A DNA stretch of 64,000 nt from Glycine soja (Eukaryota > Streptophyta > Magnoliopsida > Fabales > Fabaceae). Position numbers and translations under genes: made by a program. Below, piece after piece: positions 11,212-23,557 of this stretch (the first letter of the stretch is position 1; each line of letters starts with the position of its first letter). The notes under the pieces were generated by a model, which saw nothing but the letters and a program-made list of their open reading frames with translations, did no database searches and was not told where the DNA came from. Location of the stretch: contig NC_041008.1 in the NCBI RefSeq assembly GCF_004193775.1, positions 43,061,136 through 43,125,135 of the forward strand, in the 5' to 3' direction.

Positions 11212-11580
11212 AGAGCAACTCCAACGGAAAACTTACTAAAGTTTCTCTACTACATTTATAATAATATTTCACTCGATCATATAATATCACATCACATGTT
11301 TTACTTTAAGGAACTTGTTCAATTTTTTTTCCAACCAAAAAGCTTACTAAACTTTCTCAAATGGATCCCCACAAAATAAAAATAGTATTATATTTCTAAG
11401 GAGAGAAAGAATTCTATATTATTAATAAATAAAAGATGACCCACATTTCCTCTTGAGAATTGATTAATATGGGTAACACCCAAACAATAAGTGGGTCTCA
11501 TGCGATTGCTCTCTAGTGACATAAAATTGACTCATGACTTTCTATTTACACCAAAGGAGAAACTTTCGTTGTAGTTGCTC
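11212..11580. mobile_element. Tourist-like (PIF/Harbinger) MITE, 369 bp
   Basis: Left end AGAGCAACTCCAACGG and right end CGTTGTAGTTGCTC are imperfect inverted repeats. The trinucleotide TTA lies at 11209-11211 and 11581-11583, as expected for PIF/Harbinger insertion. No coding capacity. Confidence 0.65.
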
Positions 11581-11583
11581 TTA

Positions 11584-11980
11584 ACGTCTGACTACAAGAG
11601 TGTCACTATATAAGGATATCTCTGATCACATATGATCTAACCTCACTTTTACAATCTCCTCGTACTTTCATTGACTTAAGCATCAGAATCTTTGTAAGTG
11701 ATGGCATCAAATTTCCCTCATTGTCATACAAATTTGAGCCGTGCCTTTAGTTCTCTCATTAAACACAAATCAAATATTCATAACATCTATAAAATTTCAC
11801 TCAACTTCAACAATAGAAATTTAACTAAACGTGGAAATAATAAAAGAAAACAAGAAATAGGAAAAAGAAGAAAAATAAATAAATACTTCGTTAAATCATT
11901 GAAAAGAAATGAACTTCCATCCTTTATCCACATAAGTCCAAGAGATTCTGGAGAGAAAAGTCTGGTTGGTTATGAATGAA
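11584..11980 (+). other. LTR-like promoter/leader remnant with short basic ORF
   Basis: A TATA box (cactatataagg, about 11605) is followed by 'cattgacttaagcatcagaat', which resembles the U5 end of legume Gypsy LTRs. An ATG at 11698 opens 93 codons rich in N, K and R with no recognisable domain. I treat the ORF as chance and the promoter-like stretch as an LTR remnant. Confidence 0.3.
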
Positions 11981-14374
11981 AATGCTCCCAAGATCCCCAA
12001 AAACACAGTGCATGTTTTTCTACTCAACCAGGGCGTTGAACATTAGGTTTTAGCTGCCCAGCAGTTACAGAGCGTATTGTATAAAGTCACTTGGGCGCCC
12101 AACATACACTGTGCACTTTCATCACAATTTGGTTTGTGGGCCTAGCGTCAACATTTCAAAGTTAAGAGGTTGCTTCCTGCACCCAAAAATTATTTTTACA
12201 CCTTTTCAAAATGATTTTTTTTTTTTTTACTTTTTGGATTGACCAATCCAGAATATAAAAGATGTAACCAATATACAATGTAATTTACAATCCAGAAGCC
12301 AAAAGGGTGAGGAAGCAAATTTTATGGTGGAGATTGGGGTCGACATTGCTTATGCATTGACTATGGTGGGTGCTGATTAAATAGGAGCAACATACTGACA
12401 TGGATTATGTCCGTAAGATATTTCAGTTAATTTTTAATTTTTTTATTAGCCGAAAAACTTGTTTAATTGTTTGATAAACAAATTTTTTTGAATAGTTTCT
12501 AATATTTTTGAAACACTACTTGAAATAATATTTTTATAACGTTAACTTTTGAATTCTAGCTTTTTATATTTTTCTTCCATTTTTTCCTCAATACATTTAT
12601 TCAATTTTCTTATAACATTTTTTAAAATAAATCATGATTTTATTATTTTTATATCATCTTACACTTTTTAGTTACTTCAACAATTAATTTTACGAAATAC
12701 TTATAGTTTAATAAACTAATTTTTTAACTTCCAACTACCAAGTAGCTTTCCAACTTTTAGCTAACTTTTTAATTTTCAACTAATTTTGTATAGCATAGTC
12801 ATTTTGATTTATGCTCCAAAATAAAAGCATAATGTATTCTGGTTATGTCCTTGGTGGTTGCAGGATGTTGCTATTGTTGATTCACAAACTCCATGGTTGC
12901 TGATATGATATGATTCAATGAATGAAGAGTATATACATGACGTGCGGAATGATACTAAGATTTTGTCACATTGATGAAATTACTTTAATGTGTTATAATG
13001 GAAAATACAATATAGCGAGATTAAAGATTATGCTTGGATAAGCTTATATCCAAAAATACTAATAGAATAAGAAAATGAGAAAAATTAAACAAAATGAGTT
13101 TTTTCATAAGTTCAGACTTACTTATGAATTATTTGTAGAAGTTTTTTAACTTTTAAAGAAACTATATAAGAGAATTTTTACAAATTAACTTATGTATGAG
13201 TTAATCTTAGTTTATAAAAAAAGTTTATTTCATTTTTTTTTTAAAAATTTAATCCTAAAAGTGCTTTTAAATAAACTTAGTTAAACATGTGCTAAATTAA
13301 TATAAAGGTTTTTGAGTGTGGAGTTTGAAGTCCCTTTTTATGCATAAAAAAGAAGAAAAAAAATCATGCAAACAGTGTCAAAATAAAAGCTTCAACAATT
13401 GGTTTCTTATGCTATTAATTATGGGAATCGAGACTGTTATAGTTGATAGTAGTAATTTATATATAGGATTCGCTTAAGACATGCTTAATCTTATCTACTT
13501 CGTGGTGTAATCTAATACCAAATATGTTGGATTCAATCAATTAAATAATAATACATTAATGCATACTATTGATTTTATTTTAAACTCTTCTTACCTAGTT
13601 TGACTTTTAGTTTCATGACAATGCAAATACTAGGATTAGTACTTAATTAATTAAAAACTCTGAAATGTGTCATTATCAGTCTCCTTATTATTAATTTTTA
13701 TACAAGCCCTTAAATATTGGCCAAGCACAAGCCAATCTCATTGACACGCATTTCATTGCTTTCCACGCGGTTCAATGACCTTTGTTTTTTTTAATCAACA
13801 CTTCCGTCATCGTTTGGATAAGACAAAGTACAAAGATTCACGTTAGCTTTGAAAACCAGTTTGGCATCAATTATTGACATATAGTAGTGCAGAATTTGCC
13901 TAATATATCCTTGGTCAAAATAAATTATCATTGTATTATCTACAAAAAGTGAGCGATCATATCGAGCTTCACATGCTTACAAAGCATGATCTAAGCATGT
14001 TGTTTGAACTGAATCAAGATAAGGAAGATAATTCCAGAAGAATGAACATTACTTTAGAGGCAGTTAATTACTCGTCCTTATGTACAAATACTGTCAATGA
14101 GACATTGAAAATCCAATTTTTAATATAACATATATTTGACATAATACTACATAGAATCTTCATGATCTTTTATATTTTATAGATGATACCTATCGTCATG
14201 ACTAGACAACAATCCAAGCTCTTTTTTTTTTTTCCTATTGGTTTTATCCTAGCAAATCATACATTTGTTTCACATATATGGGCTGGTCAATGGTGCTACT
14301 CTGTTTCACTTGGTACTTCCCTGAATCTGCTACATAATTGTTCATTTCAACCGGTTGAGATTTCACAAAAGGGT
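11981..14374. other. Intergenic, with two probable AT-rich MITEs
   Basis: About 12420-12795 ends in 'ctttccaacttttagctaac', inverted relative to poorly matching sequence at its left end. About 13029-13292 has ATGCTTGGATAAGCTTAT at the left and an inverted, diverged copy at the right. Target duplications could not be fixed. The rest, including the 3' flank of the NAC gene, shows no gene. Confidence 0.35.
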
Positions 14375-15807
14375 CTAATCCCCATTGTTAATTTGAAAAT
14401 CCAAGGTTGAGCAATAAGAGCCATCAGATAAAATTGGACCCAAGTAATTCATATCCAAAAGGTAAGTAAGGGACCAAGTCCTAGGAAGGTTCATCATTTT
14501 CTGTTCAACATCATGATTTGCAGGCGCAAGATTAGCAATTTGGACTTCTGGGTGTGCCTCTTTGTGCTCCAATGCTTTTACCATGCTCTTCTTCTTATAG
14601 ATCCTGCACAAGACCCAGTCATCCAGCTGATGACACATCGAACAACACCAAGGGAAATGTCAATTATAAAGAAACATTGAGTAGCAAACTATGTTGTAAA
14701 AGTTCATAAAGTATTGAACGCCACTACCCACAGAGGAGGCCCTGAGTTTGAGTCTCAAGAGAATCCTAACAAACTCAAGGCCTCCTCCTAGCCGGTGACG
14801 TTCTATGTCATGAACATAAAGTAACAATAATGTGGCCAAGGCTTAAAAGGGTTTACCCTCATGGACCCAATTTTCCTGCTAGCTGGTATTTTTGATTCAG
14901 CCAATCGATACTCATGCATGATCCAATCAGTCTTGGCACCCTTTGGTGGCCTACCCTTGTAAAAGACTAAAGATTTCTTCACCCCAACATTCTTAGATCC
15001 ACTATAGATTGCCTTGTCTGTGCCAGTAGCCTTCCAATACCCAGACACAGTTGCTCGGTTAGGCCTCACCCCATTTGGGTACTTCCTGTCTCTTGGACTA
15101 AAGAAATACCATTCATTTTCTCCAAATTCTGTTTTATCTGCATTCCATGGTAAGTTAATAACAAGTGTGTTAGGAGATGTAATACAATACCATTCATGTT
15201 AAGGATTTTAAAAAGGGTCCGCGATTGCAATTTCGGTCGCAACGCTAAGGTTTTTGGGCTCTCTTCAACCACAATTGTGGCTGTATTTTTTCAAAATTTC
15301 CCTCAATATTAATGATCGATCGTGACAAAACCTTCAAACCTTGTTAGTACGAAAGTCTCAATGACCAAGTGGTTTAGAAATTAATCCTTTGTTATCCTTA
15401 TTCGTCTAATAAAAAGTTGAATTTTAGGATAAGGTAGGCAGGTTTGTGCATTATTCATGTTTTAATCCCACAGAGCTCTTGCATGAAGGAACATACTAGA
15501 GAGATGCAATATAAATTGGGATTGTTGGTTAATGACAAGTGAAGCATGCATAGAGACATTATCATGGTGCAATAATATAGAAAGTCATGCATAATAATAA
15601 CAAAGCTAAGTTGGCGAGTGATGTTACAATTAATATACCTGGCAATTCCCAAGGATCAAACTTATAGAGATCCACTTCTGGGATGATAGATGCAGGGCAT
15701 GGCTTTGAGGTGGCTTGGTTACAAAGGTAATACACAATCAGTTCCTCGTCCGTTGGGTGAAACCTAAAGCCAGGAGGGAGTTCAGAGCTTGTTGTGCTAC
15801 CTTCCAT
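14375..15807 (-). CDS. NAC transcription factor, NAP/NAC029-like
   Basis: Three exons on the minus strand, 15807-15639, 15137-14857 and 14626-14375, join through GT-AG introns in phases 1 and 0 to give 233 codons. The NAC domain is complete: [19 protein letters not shown], then [72 protein letters not shown] and [11 protein letters not shown]. The C terminus keeps the [18 protein letters not shown] motif of the NAP subgroup, whose members act in leaf senescence and stress. The protein would bind DNA in the nucleus as a dimer. It is somewhat shorter than Arabidopsis NAP (268 aa). I start at the ATG at 15807; a further in-frame ATG at 15885 adds an N-rich leader without homology. A TATA-like AGATAAAAGG lies near 15955. 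Introns are 501 and 230 bp. All visible signals are intact. Confidence 0.92.
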
Positions 15808-16550
15808 TGAGTTCAAAATATCAATTTGGTTTGGTACAAGAAAAGAGGAATTAATATTATTATTATTATTAAGAAGTGAAGGCAAATTGGAGAGGCTTCA
15901 AGAGAAATAATATTGAAGGTGTTTGAAATGTTTGCAATTGAGATTGGTGCTCCTTTTATCTTTGACGGTGGTTTGTCCTTTGAGTGGAGTTGCATGGCTA
16001 TGATTGGATGAATTTTTCCTATCCTAGTACATGCGTCACCTGGCAAGCATGCACCAATGGAGGGTCAGAACTGTTTCACATGCATATCTGTTACTGACTT
16101 TTGCACATGGTTCTTTGAACCAATGCTTGCACGTCTATATCCATATTGAGTAATAGTATTATTCAATTCTCTATTGGAATTTTATTGCAGCTTTATATAT
16201 ATTCCTACATAATGATGTAGTCAGCAGCCAAACTAATAGCTAAATATGAGAATGGTTTCACCAAACTAATACATCTTTGTTTGGTCCATGCAGTGATCGT
16301 TAAAGAGAGAAAAAAAAAGAGAGTAGAAAAGTTGGTCTTTTTGCTTTGTACTTTTTTGGTGGAAGTATGTGACTATAAATGATCTACTTATCTTAAGAGT
16401 TGTCTATTTGCATCAAGATTTGCCGCGGTTTATAAAGGACTTAGAGTGAAAATCGTTGCTAACTGTTTCGCTCATTCTAATCACACCTATGTCTTAGAAT
16501 ATTGGTAAATAAAATAGGTTTATCTTAAATACAATTAGATGAAATGTGTT
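15808..16550. other. NAC promoter region and spacer
   Basis: Upstream of the NAC gene. It contains an ATT microsatellite-like stretch in the 5' leader (about 15852-15871) and a tentative TATA near 15955 on the minus strand. No other gene seen. Confidence 0.45.
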
Positions 16551-17155
16551 TAGGGTCGGATCTGGGCATAGTTCATGGTTGCGATCACCCAAGGCCTATG
16601 AATAAAAGAAGTCAAAAAATAAAAAATAAAAATTATAGTTGTATAATAATTTTTTTATATTATTTTCATAAATAAGTTAAATTTTTTTTCTAGTTTTATA
16701 TATTTTTTTATTTAAATTAAAATATGATATGTGAGTAGAAAATATAAAATATGTAGTTTCTCTCCTAATATGTTATATTCATAAATTCATGTAAATTAAG
16801 TTTTAGATATTGGCATGTAATGAACTTGTGATGCATTTTTCTAGTTGTTGAGATTTGTTATTATCATATTATATGCTTAATGTAATCTAATGTATCAAAT
16901 ATTTTTATATAAGTTGAGAATGTAAGACCCCTTAAATAAAATTTTAAGTTTGAGCTTTATGGATCGATCGAGAAAACATAAACATGATTGAAAAGAAAAA
17001 TCATATTAAAGATAGTTAATTAAATTTTTTGATGAAAATCTTTAATAAAATCAATAAATATTTTATATAATATCATGATTATATATATATATATATATAT
17101 AGACCCTATATCTATTATTTTGTCTAGGCCCTCTAAAATGTCATGATCAACCCTG
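16551..17155. mobile_element. hAT-like non-autonomous element (605 bp)
   Basis: Left end TAGGGTCGGATCTGG; right end, read inverted, CAGGGTTGATCATG. The flanking octamers AATGTGTT (16543-16550) and AATATGTT (17156-17163) differ at one base, which fits a hAT 8-bp duplication. The internal 'cccaaggcct' and 'taggccctctaaaat' are typical of hAT subterminal sequence. It contains an (AT)n run at about 17080-17100. Confidence 0.6.
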
Positions 17156-17562
17156 AATATGTTATAAATCTCATAATTTTTGGTTAAAATTGTTTAAACC
17201 TCTATACATTAAAAACAATAATTTTGTATTTTTATAATTAGTAAATTTTTTCCCTCACTCTAGTATCCAAAGTTCTATAAAGAAGGACAGGATTCACCAA
17301 TTATAAAATATAAGAAAATCAAAATTGTTGATTTGAAAGTATAGAAATTAAGATTAATTTTGATAATAAGAAATTGAGATAGAAATCTAAAACGTACTTA
17401 TTTCAATTTAATTTTAATTTTAATTTTATGTTTTCTGGTTTTAATTTCATAATTTAATAAATAAATAAAATAATTTATATCACTAGGTATTGGTGATATG
17501 ATATGCATTTAACAATAATATAATATCTCTTGTCTGTGACTATTGTAAGGTAGCATCACATG

Positions 17563-17988
17563 CAGCAGCGGATGTATGTATTAGGTTGTGGGGGCAATTG
17601 TTTCCACAAACAAGACTTTTTTTAAAAAAATTGTATATGTATAATAAACAAATATTTTTCCCGTAAAAGAAGTAGGCATTGTCCCATAAAATAATTTTCT
17701 TAAAACGAATGCAAAAAAATATAAGAAATAAAAAAATTCATATTAATTTACTATTTTATTATTTTAATTTTTTATAATATTAACAATGAGAAAATGATAA
17801 TACATTTTAAAGTATGTAAATGTGTACACAAACAACAATTGTAATTTATAAAAATTTAAGTATTTTAAAAAAAATTGTCATGAAAATTTGATATTGTATT
17901 TTGTAAAAATTTGAGATGTTTTTGTTTTGTAAAGATATTATAAATTATTTCTTATCACACTAAGAAAAATTTCCTGAACCCACCACTT
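17563..17988. mobile_element. hAT-like MITE (426 bp) with perfect 8-bp duplication
   Basis: The octamer ATCACATG lies at 17555-17562 and 17989-17996. The left end CAGCAGCGGATG and the inverted right end AAGTGGTGGGTTCAGG are degenerate forms of the CAGTGGCGGA terminus seen in the element at 34504-34689. Confidence 0.7.
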
Positions 17989-17996
17989 ATCACATG

Positions 17997-19927
17997 CATG
18001 TGAAATGTATAGATACAAAATGGTGAAAAGAATTGTTCTTCAAAATTAAAAAAAAATATATGACAATTAAAAAATTCAAAAAGAGTAAAATCAACTTTAA
18101 TTAGACGTTAAAAAATATTGGCCGCAATATAATATAACTAGTTGTATCCACTTACTGATAGATGTGTTCAGCAATGACGCAGCTCGATCCTCAATCCATT
18201 GCAAAATATGCTCGCGACTGGGAACATGTGTCTGCTACGTACGGGTTAACGTTAATCACCTTAGAACAAAAATTCAAATCTCGTTGGCACACTCAGCAAC
18301 CACACAATGTCACAATGAGAATGGGAATCGAAATTAGTGAGGTCAATTTTTCACATAATATAAATGAATACATATTTTTAAATATAGTTTAATAAGAGAT
18401 AAAATGGGAATGAAAATCTTCATCTAATCATTCTATTTTCATTCTGTAAAAACTAATGCGACTGCTATTTTCATTTTTCCGGTTAGATTTTTATAACATG
18501 ATATTGTCTTTAGTGAAGGATAATTGTAGTTTATATAAAAAATAATGTTATTTTTAAGTTTTTGCCTAAATTTAGAATATACATGCAATGCATTAAAAAA
18601 TTACCTTCAGTATCAAATCAAATCAATATTTTTTCTTTTTAATTATTTATCTTAACAAAAATATTTTGAGTTTCTTTAATGATTTTAATTAACATTCAAT
18701 TTTCTTCCATCACTACTAATTAGTATAAAGAAATGTTTATAAATCATTATTAAAATGATTTCAAATGTTTTTATATGTGATTAAAATTTCAAATATTTAT
18801 ATTTTTTATTAGTAGTGAAATGTTTTAAAATATTTTAATTGTATTTTTTCCAATTTCATGTATATTTATTGATACATATGTAATGCATAAGATTTTTGCG
18901 GGTACTGGTACTCCAACATTTAAATTAGCTTGTTGTAACTTACAAGTAGGACCAATGTGGTAAAACATATTAACGGACCTAGTATAGTTCAAGTTGACAA
19001 ATTATCCATCTAACCTAGAGTCTTAAAAATGTTAATATTGAATAGTTTAAAATAATTCACATTGAAATTTATAATTTATCAATATTCAAAATAAATAAAA
19101 TCTTGTATAAAAAATTATTTAGATTTTAAAATGAAAGTTTTAATAGCTACAATAATTAATTATAAACTTTATCACGCCAAGTTAAATGAAATTAACAAAT
19201 TTTATTTTTCTCTAATTTCATTATCTTAATACAGGTGTGCACGAGATGATTGTTAAAAACATGATTACTTCTCTTGAATAAATTCTATGAAAATATGATT
19301 AAAATATAACTATCTTTAATTTTACAATAAACTAATCCAAGTATACATCATAGCTATATTTTCATCAAAATATTGGTGGGTCGTGATCCATTTTCACACA
19401 TATCTGGATAAACATTGATGTGATGTGCCATGGACATATTGACCACTTCAACACGATGTCATCTTGAATTCTTGATTTGTATGAGTAGCCAAAGGATCAA
19501 TCAACAAAAGATGGCTATCAGCAGCCACACTTATGAGTGACGATCGTCCTTTCCTTTCTGAAAGGTGTGGGGAATGACTTTGGACACTACCTTGTAGAAA
19601 ATGGAAATAATAATCATAAAACAATATCAAAATATGATGCATTGATGCCGGCGAGAAATTGGAGTCAGCATCCACTTTTTCAAGGAATATTCTCCTTTCC
19701 TTGTTTTGATTCAGACTTTATCTCAATGTAGCATTGCATTTTTATAACCTTCAATACGTTATATATTTATTTCTCCTAATAGTCAATCTATATTTTCTTA
19801 TTTAAATATCTTTCTTTGCTTTTATGATAGGGCTTAGATATAAAAAAAAAATGATAGGGCATAGATTACATCTTAACAAATGTTTTATTTAAAAATTTAT
19901 TAGCATATTTAACATTATTTATATTTT

Positions 19928-19971
<44 letters not shown>

Positions 19972-21973
19972 GATTTATATTATTATTAAATTTTAAGATA
20001 AATTATAATTTAAATAGAATAAGTAATTTCAGTCATTGACTTGACGTTTTTATAAATTATTGAGGAGTCAAATAATGTAAAAAATAAAAAAATAGTAAGA
20101 GTTAATCTTATAATATTTTATTTAAAGACAGAGAGAAATAAATCATTAAGATACTTGCACTATTTAGTTAGTATTATAAACATCTATCATTGCTCAAGAG
20201 TTTTTTTTTTTAATTTTGAATTATAAAAAATATATAAATTAAAATAAAATATTTATATCTAATTTTACATGTATTTTTTCATGATAAAATTATATTTTAA
20301 TATAAATTAATAAATTATTATATATAGAAATTATTCATATTTTATTATAATTTTAAAAAATTACATAAACTAATATAAAAATTATTTTATGTAACTTATA
20401 AAAATTACCCAAATTTAAGATAATATTTAAATAATCTAAAAAATTAAAATTATTATCTTTTACTTTTTATAATTAAAATAATTTTTTTATTATTTATATA
20501 ATAATTTTTATATATTACATAAAATAATTAATGTAAATAATTTACATATTAATTTATGTAATTTTCTTGATTTATATAATTGTTACTAAAAAAATTATTT
20601 GCTAAATAATTTTTTATATTTAAACAAAAATATTAACATGTAAGTTTCCTAAAAAAAATTAAATATTGAAATTTTATTAATTCATATAATTAGAATAAAA
20701 ATAATTTACATATTAAAATAAATTTATTTATAATTTACATATTAATTGTTGCAATTATATTGATTTATATAATTAGAGTAAAAATAATTTGTATATTAAA
20801 ATTAATTTACAAAATAATTTATGTAAATAATTTATGAAATTTAATTATAAATTGGTAAAATTAAAACTAAAATATGTAAATTATTAAAAATAAAAATATA
20901 TAAAATAGTATTAAAAAATTATGTATTAAATATTTTTAAATTATAATTTTTGTAAATATTAAAATTAATAATTCTTAAATAATAATACATAAAAAATATT
21001 ATTTTTAAAATTAAATAAATAAGACATGCAACTTAATGGCTTATTATTTTATCTTCAACTTCTGCATAACTTTGTTCCCAGTTGCTCGAATGGGTAAATT
21101 TTATTGGCTATTGCTAACTACGCTTCCCATGTTTACTAATGCACTCCCCTTTTATTTTTTCTTTCCAAAATTACCCCGATAAGTACACTCCCTTTCCTCA
21201 CACTCTGTATAGCCTTCTGCAGCAAAATGAGGCAATGTTCTCGAACATGTTTTCAAAATCTTTCTCGTTGAGATAATTTTTGTTATGTGATTCCCGAATT
21301 TAGAATCATTTGCAAATAATTCAGCATACCCAGTTACTGATGGGAGATCCAACAAAAGGGAAGAGAAACCGTCATCCATACTAAGAGTGTTCCACAGTCA
21401 GGTCTTTTACACAACCTTGCATATGCCTTTAAATGCCTAGGCTCAACCAATGGCAGAATAAGTATAATTCCCTTCGTGAGCAAGATTAAGGATTCTTTTT
21501 TTATCCTTACATAATTCATTTTTAATAAATGCGGGATATAACGGATTCTTCTGAAATAACTTACGCGACAGACTGTAAAAATATCATTTTCTTAACCCAA
21601 TTACAAGGAAGTGAGGATGAAGACGATGGTGGAAGAAAATTGAGAGGAAGATAGGGAAACATAAACCCTGTTTAATTACAGAGCACCACGAAATTTTCAG
21701 CAGACTGAATTTGGATAATTAGAACCAGACTAATTAAACGAAGAAAAACAATTGCACAGAAGGAGGTGTGCAATGTTCAATAAAATTATTCATAGCATTG
21801 GCTTACATATAACAAGTAAATGATAAGTGACTATGACAACTTGAGTTGATCGTAGCTGAAAACTTGATGGTTTACAGCAAGTAAAGAAAGAACATTAAAC
21901 AAAGAAAAGACATCCAAAAGACAAACAATAACAATAAAAATGAAGAAAAAGTAAAGAGAATTTATTTATCCAT
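17997..21973. other. Long AT-rich intergenic region
   Basis: No supportable gene. It contains an (ATT)n microsatellite at 19931-19970 and very AT-rich sequence from 19850 to 21040. Short open frames at 18162-18392, 19537-19731 and 21152-21519 have no recognisable domains and no clear splice or promoter context. Confidence 0.5.
19931..19970 (+). repeat. (ATT)n microsatellite
   Basis: About 13 uninterrupted ATT units followed by an interrupted copy. Confidence 0.95.
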
Positions 21974-23557
21974 TCAATCACCAATGCAAAGTTCAAGAAG
22001 TGTCTTCATTGCTTGCTTTTTCACCACCTTCCCAAACACATCTCTAGCCATCTTGAAAACCTTCTCCCTCTCAACAACTCCACCACCATTTTTCTTCAAC
22101 TCCTCCACCATCATCTTAAGCAACCTGTGATCCCCTCCCACCACATCACTGATGCTATCAACCACCGCCTCCATTGTAGGAATCCTCCTCCCCCACCTCT
22201 TCATTGCTCTCTCAGACCTATAAGCCTCAGAATATGCTTCCCAAAATGAAGCCCTCAAATACCCTTTTTCCTTTCCCCTAACCTTCATTCTCTTCATTTG
22301 CTCCTCCAACTTGAACACCACCCCCCCCACATCCATCCCTCTCTCAAGGCCAATCTCAATCTCTCTTATTTCTTGTTTTGAGAACACTTCCCCCTCGAAC
22401 CTACACCTCTTGCACTTGCAATGGATCCCCCAATTCACTGACATCTCCTTCCTCTTGCTCAAACCACACAAAGGGTCAAAATAAGCAAAAGTAACCTCCT
22501 CACCAGCCTTCAAATCCTTGGAAGCATGAACCACCAAGTAGTCCCCAACATGCAACCTCCTCGCATTGGGAACACAAGAGTGGTTCACAAAGGAAGGCAA
22601 CAGCCACAACCCTACACCATAACAATCATTCCCCCTCGTCAACACATTGGCTGAAACAGCATCCTCAGTGAGAGAATTCACATCCAATATCCCAACCAAC
22701 TTAACCATATCAACCCCAACAACTGCATCACCATCATCCTTCTCCACACTCTCAGGCCTAAAGAGACCTACATCAAGCACCTCAAGCTCATCCTCATTCT
22801 CCCCACAAGACAACCTAGTAATCAAACCCTTTGTCTTGTAACACTTCCCAACAACCTCAAAAACCTTGTCAATGAAATTCTTCCACATTGCCAACTGTGC
22901 ATCCTCACAAAGATCCTGAACCCCTCCCATTATGATGCTCCTCTCCATTGCAATTGCCTTGGTGACCAAAATCAAAGCCCCGGCATCAATATTCTTCGTT
23001 GCAAACAACCCTCTCCCACTGATCTCAGACTTTCTAATCTCCACAGCACCAATGTGTTCAGCGAGCTCCGGAACCTTCCCTTTGAACCCATTTGAAACCC
23101 AATCTGAAAGATCCAAACACCCCGTTTTCGACAAAAGCTCCAAACTTTTGCATCTTTCCAAGTACCCACTTGCGTTTTCAGCGTTCCCATCGATCGCGGC
23201 GCTTCTGAAACACTCGAGAGCGGAAGAATAGCGATTGAGGCAGAGCAAGATCTTACCTTTGCACAAAAGGGTCTTCGAATGTGTGGCGTCGAGTTCCAAA
23301 GCGTGGTCACAGTCTTGAAGGGCGCAATGGAAATTCTTCAATTTGGATTTTGCTTCTGCGCGGTTGCATAGGGCAATGCAGAGGGATCTGCGAAGGTTTT
23401 GGGTTGGGTGAGAATTATGGGAGAGGGTTTGAGTGCAGAGAGTGATGATGAGGGAATAGGCTTCGATTGAAGCATTCCATTCTTCTCTGAGGAAAAGCTC
23501 TGTGGCTTTGGATCTGAGCTCTTGCAAGTGCTCTTCTAATTCTTCTGCTGCTGCCAT
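21974..23557 (-). CDS. TPR and SET domain protein (SMYD-like methyltransferase)
   Basis: A single-exon gene of 527 codons. Residues 12-140 form helical TPR-like repeats (for example KATELFLREEWNASIEAYS, then NRAEAKSKLKNFHCALQDCDHAL and GKILLCLNRYSSALECFRSA). The SET domain spans about 172-362: SGRGLFATKNI, PSFVNHSCVPNARR (residues 322-334, the NHSCxPN cofactor and active-site motif) and EVTFAYFDPL. A CKCKRC cysteine cluster (380-385) is the post-SET zinc ligand set. The long insertion between the SET halves (about 205-310) is the usual position of the SMYD I-SET region, although no MYND finger is present. The family methylates lysines in proteins; the substrate here is unknown. The layout resembles the Arabidopsis TPR-SET protein At1g33400. 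The start at 23557 (MAAAEELEE) fits the start of the first TPR. No defects seen. Confidence 0.9.
   Translation of the reverse strand: MAAAEELEEHLQELRSKATELFLREEWNASIEAYSLIITLCTQTLSHNSHPTQNLRRSLCIALCNRAEAKSKLKNFHCALQDCDHALELDATHSKTLLCKGKILLCLNRYSSALECFRSAAIDGNAENASGYLERCKSLELLSKTGCLDLSDWVSNGFKGKVPELAEHIGAVEIRKSEISGRGLFATKNIDAGALILVTKAIAMERSIIMGGVQDLCEDAQLAMWKNFIDKVFEVVGKCYKTKGLITRLSCGENEDELEVLDVGLFRPESVEKDDGDAVVGVDMVKLVGILDVNSLTEDAVSANVLTRGNDCYGVGLWLLPSFVNHSCVPNARRLHVGDYLVVHASKDLKAGEEVTFAYFDPLCGLSKRKEMSVNWGIHCKCKRCRFEGEVFSKQEIREIEIGLERGMDVGGVVFKLEEQMKRMKVRGKEKGYLRASFWEAYSEAYRSERAMKRWGRRIPTMEAVVDSISDVVGGDHRLLKMMVEELKKNGGGVVEREKVFKMARDVFGKVVKKQAMKTLLELCIGD

Noticed and set aside
11698..11979. 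93-codon basic open frame after a TATA-like box
   Set aside because: Low-complexity N/K/R composition with no domain; the TATA and leader look like an LTR remnant.
18162..18392. 76-codon open frame beginning MCSAMTQLDP
   Set aside because: No family pattern recognised, and the second half reads into AT-rich non-coding texture.
21152..21519. Overlapping minus-strand frames downstream of the TPR-SET gene
   Set aside because: No recognisable motif and no clear splice context; could be a gene fragment but cannot be supported.
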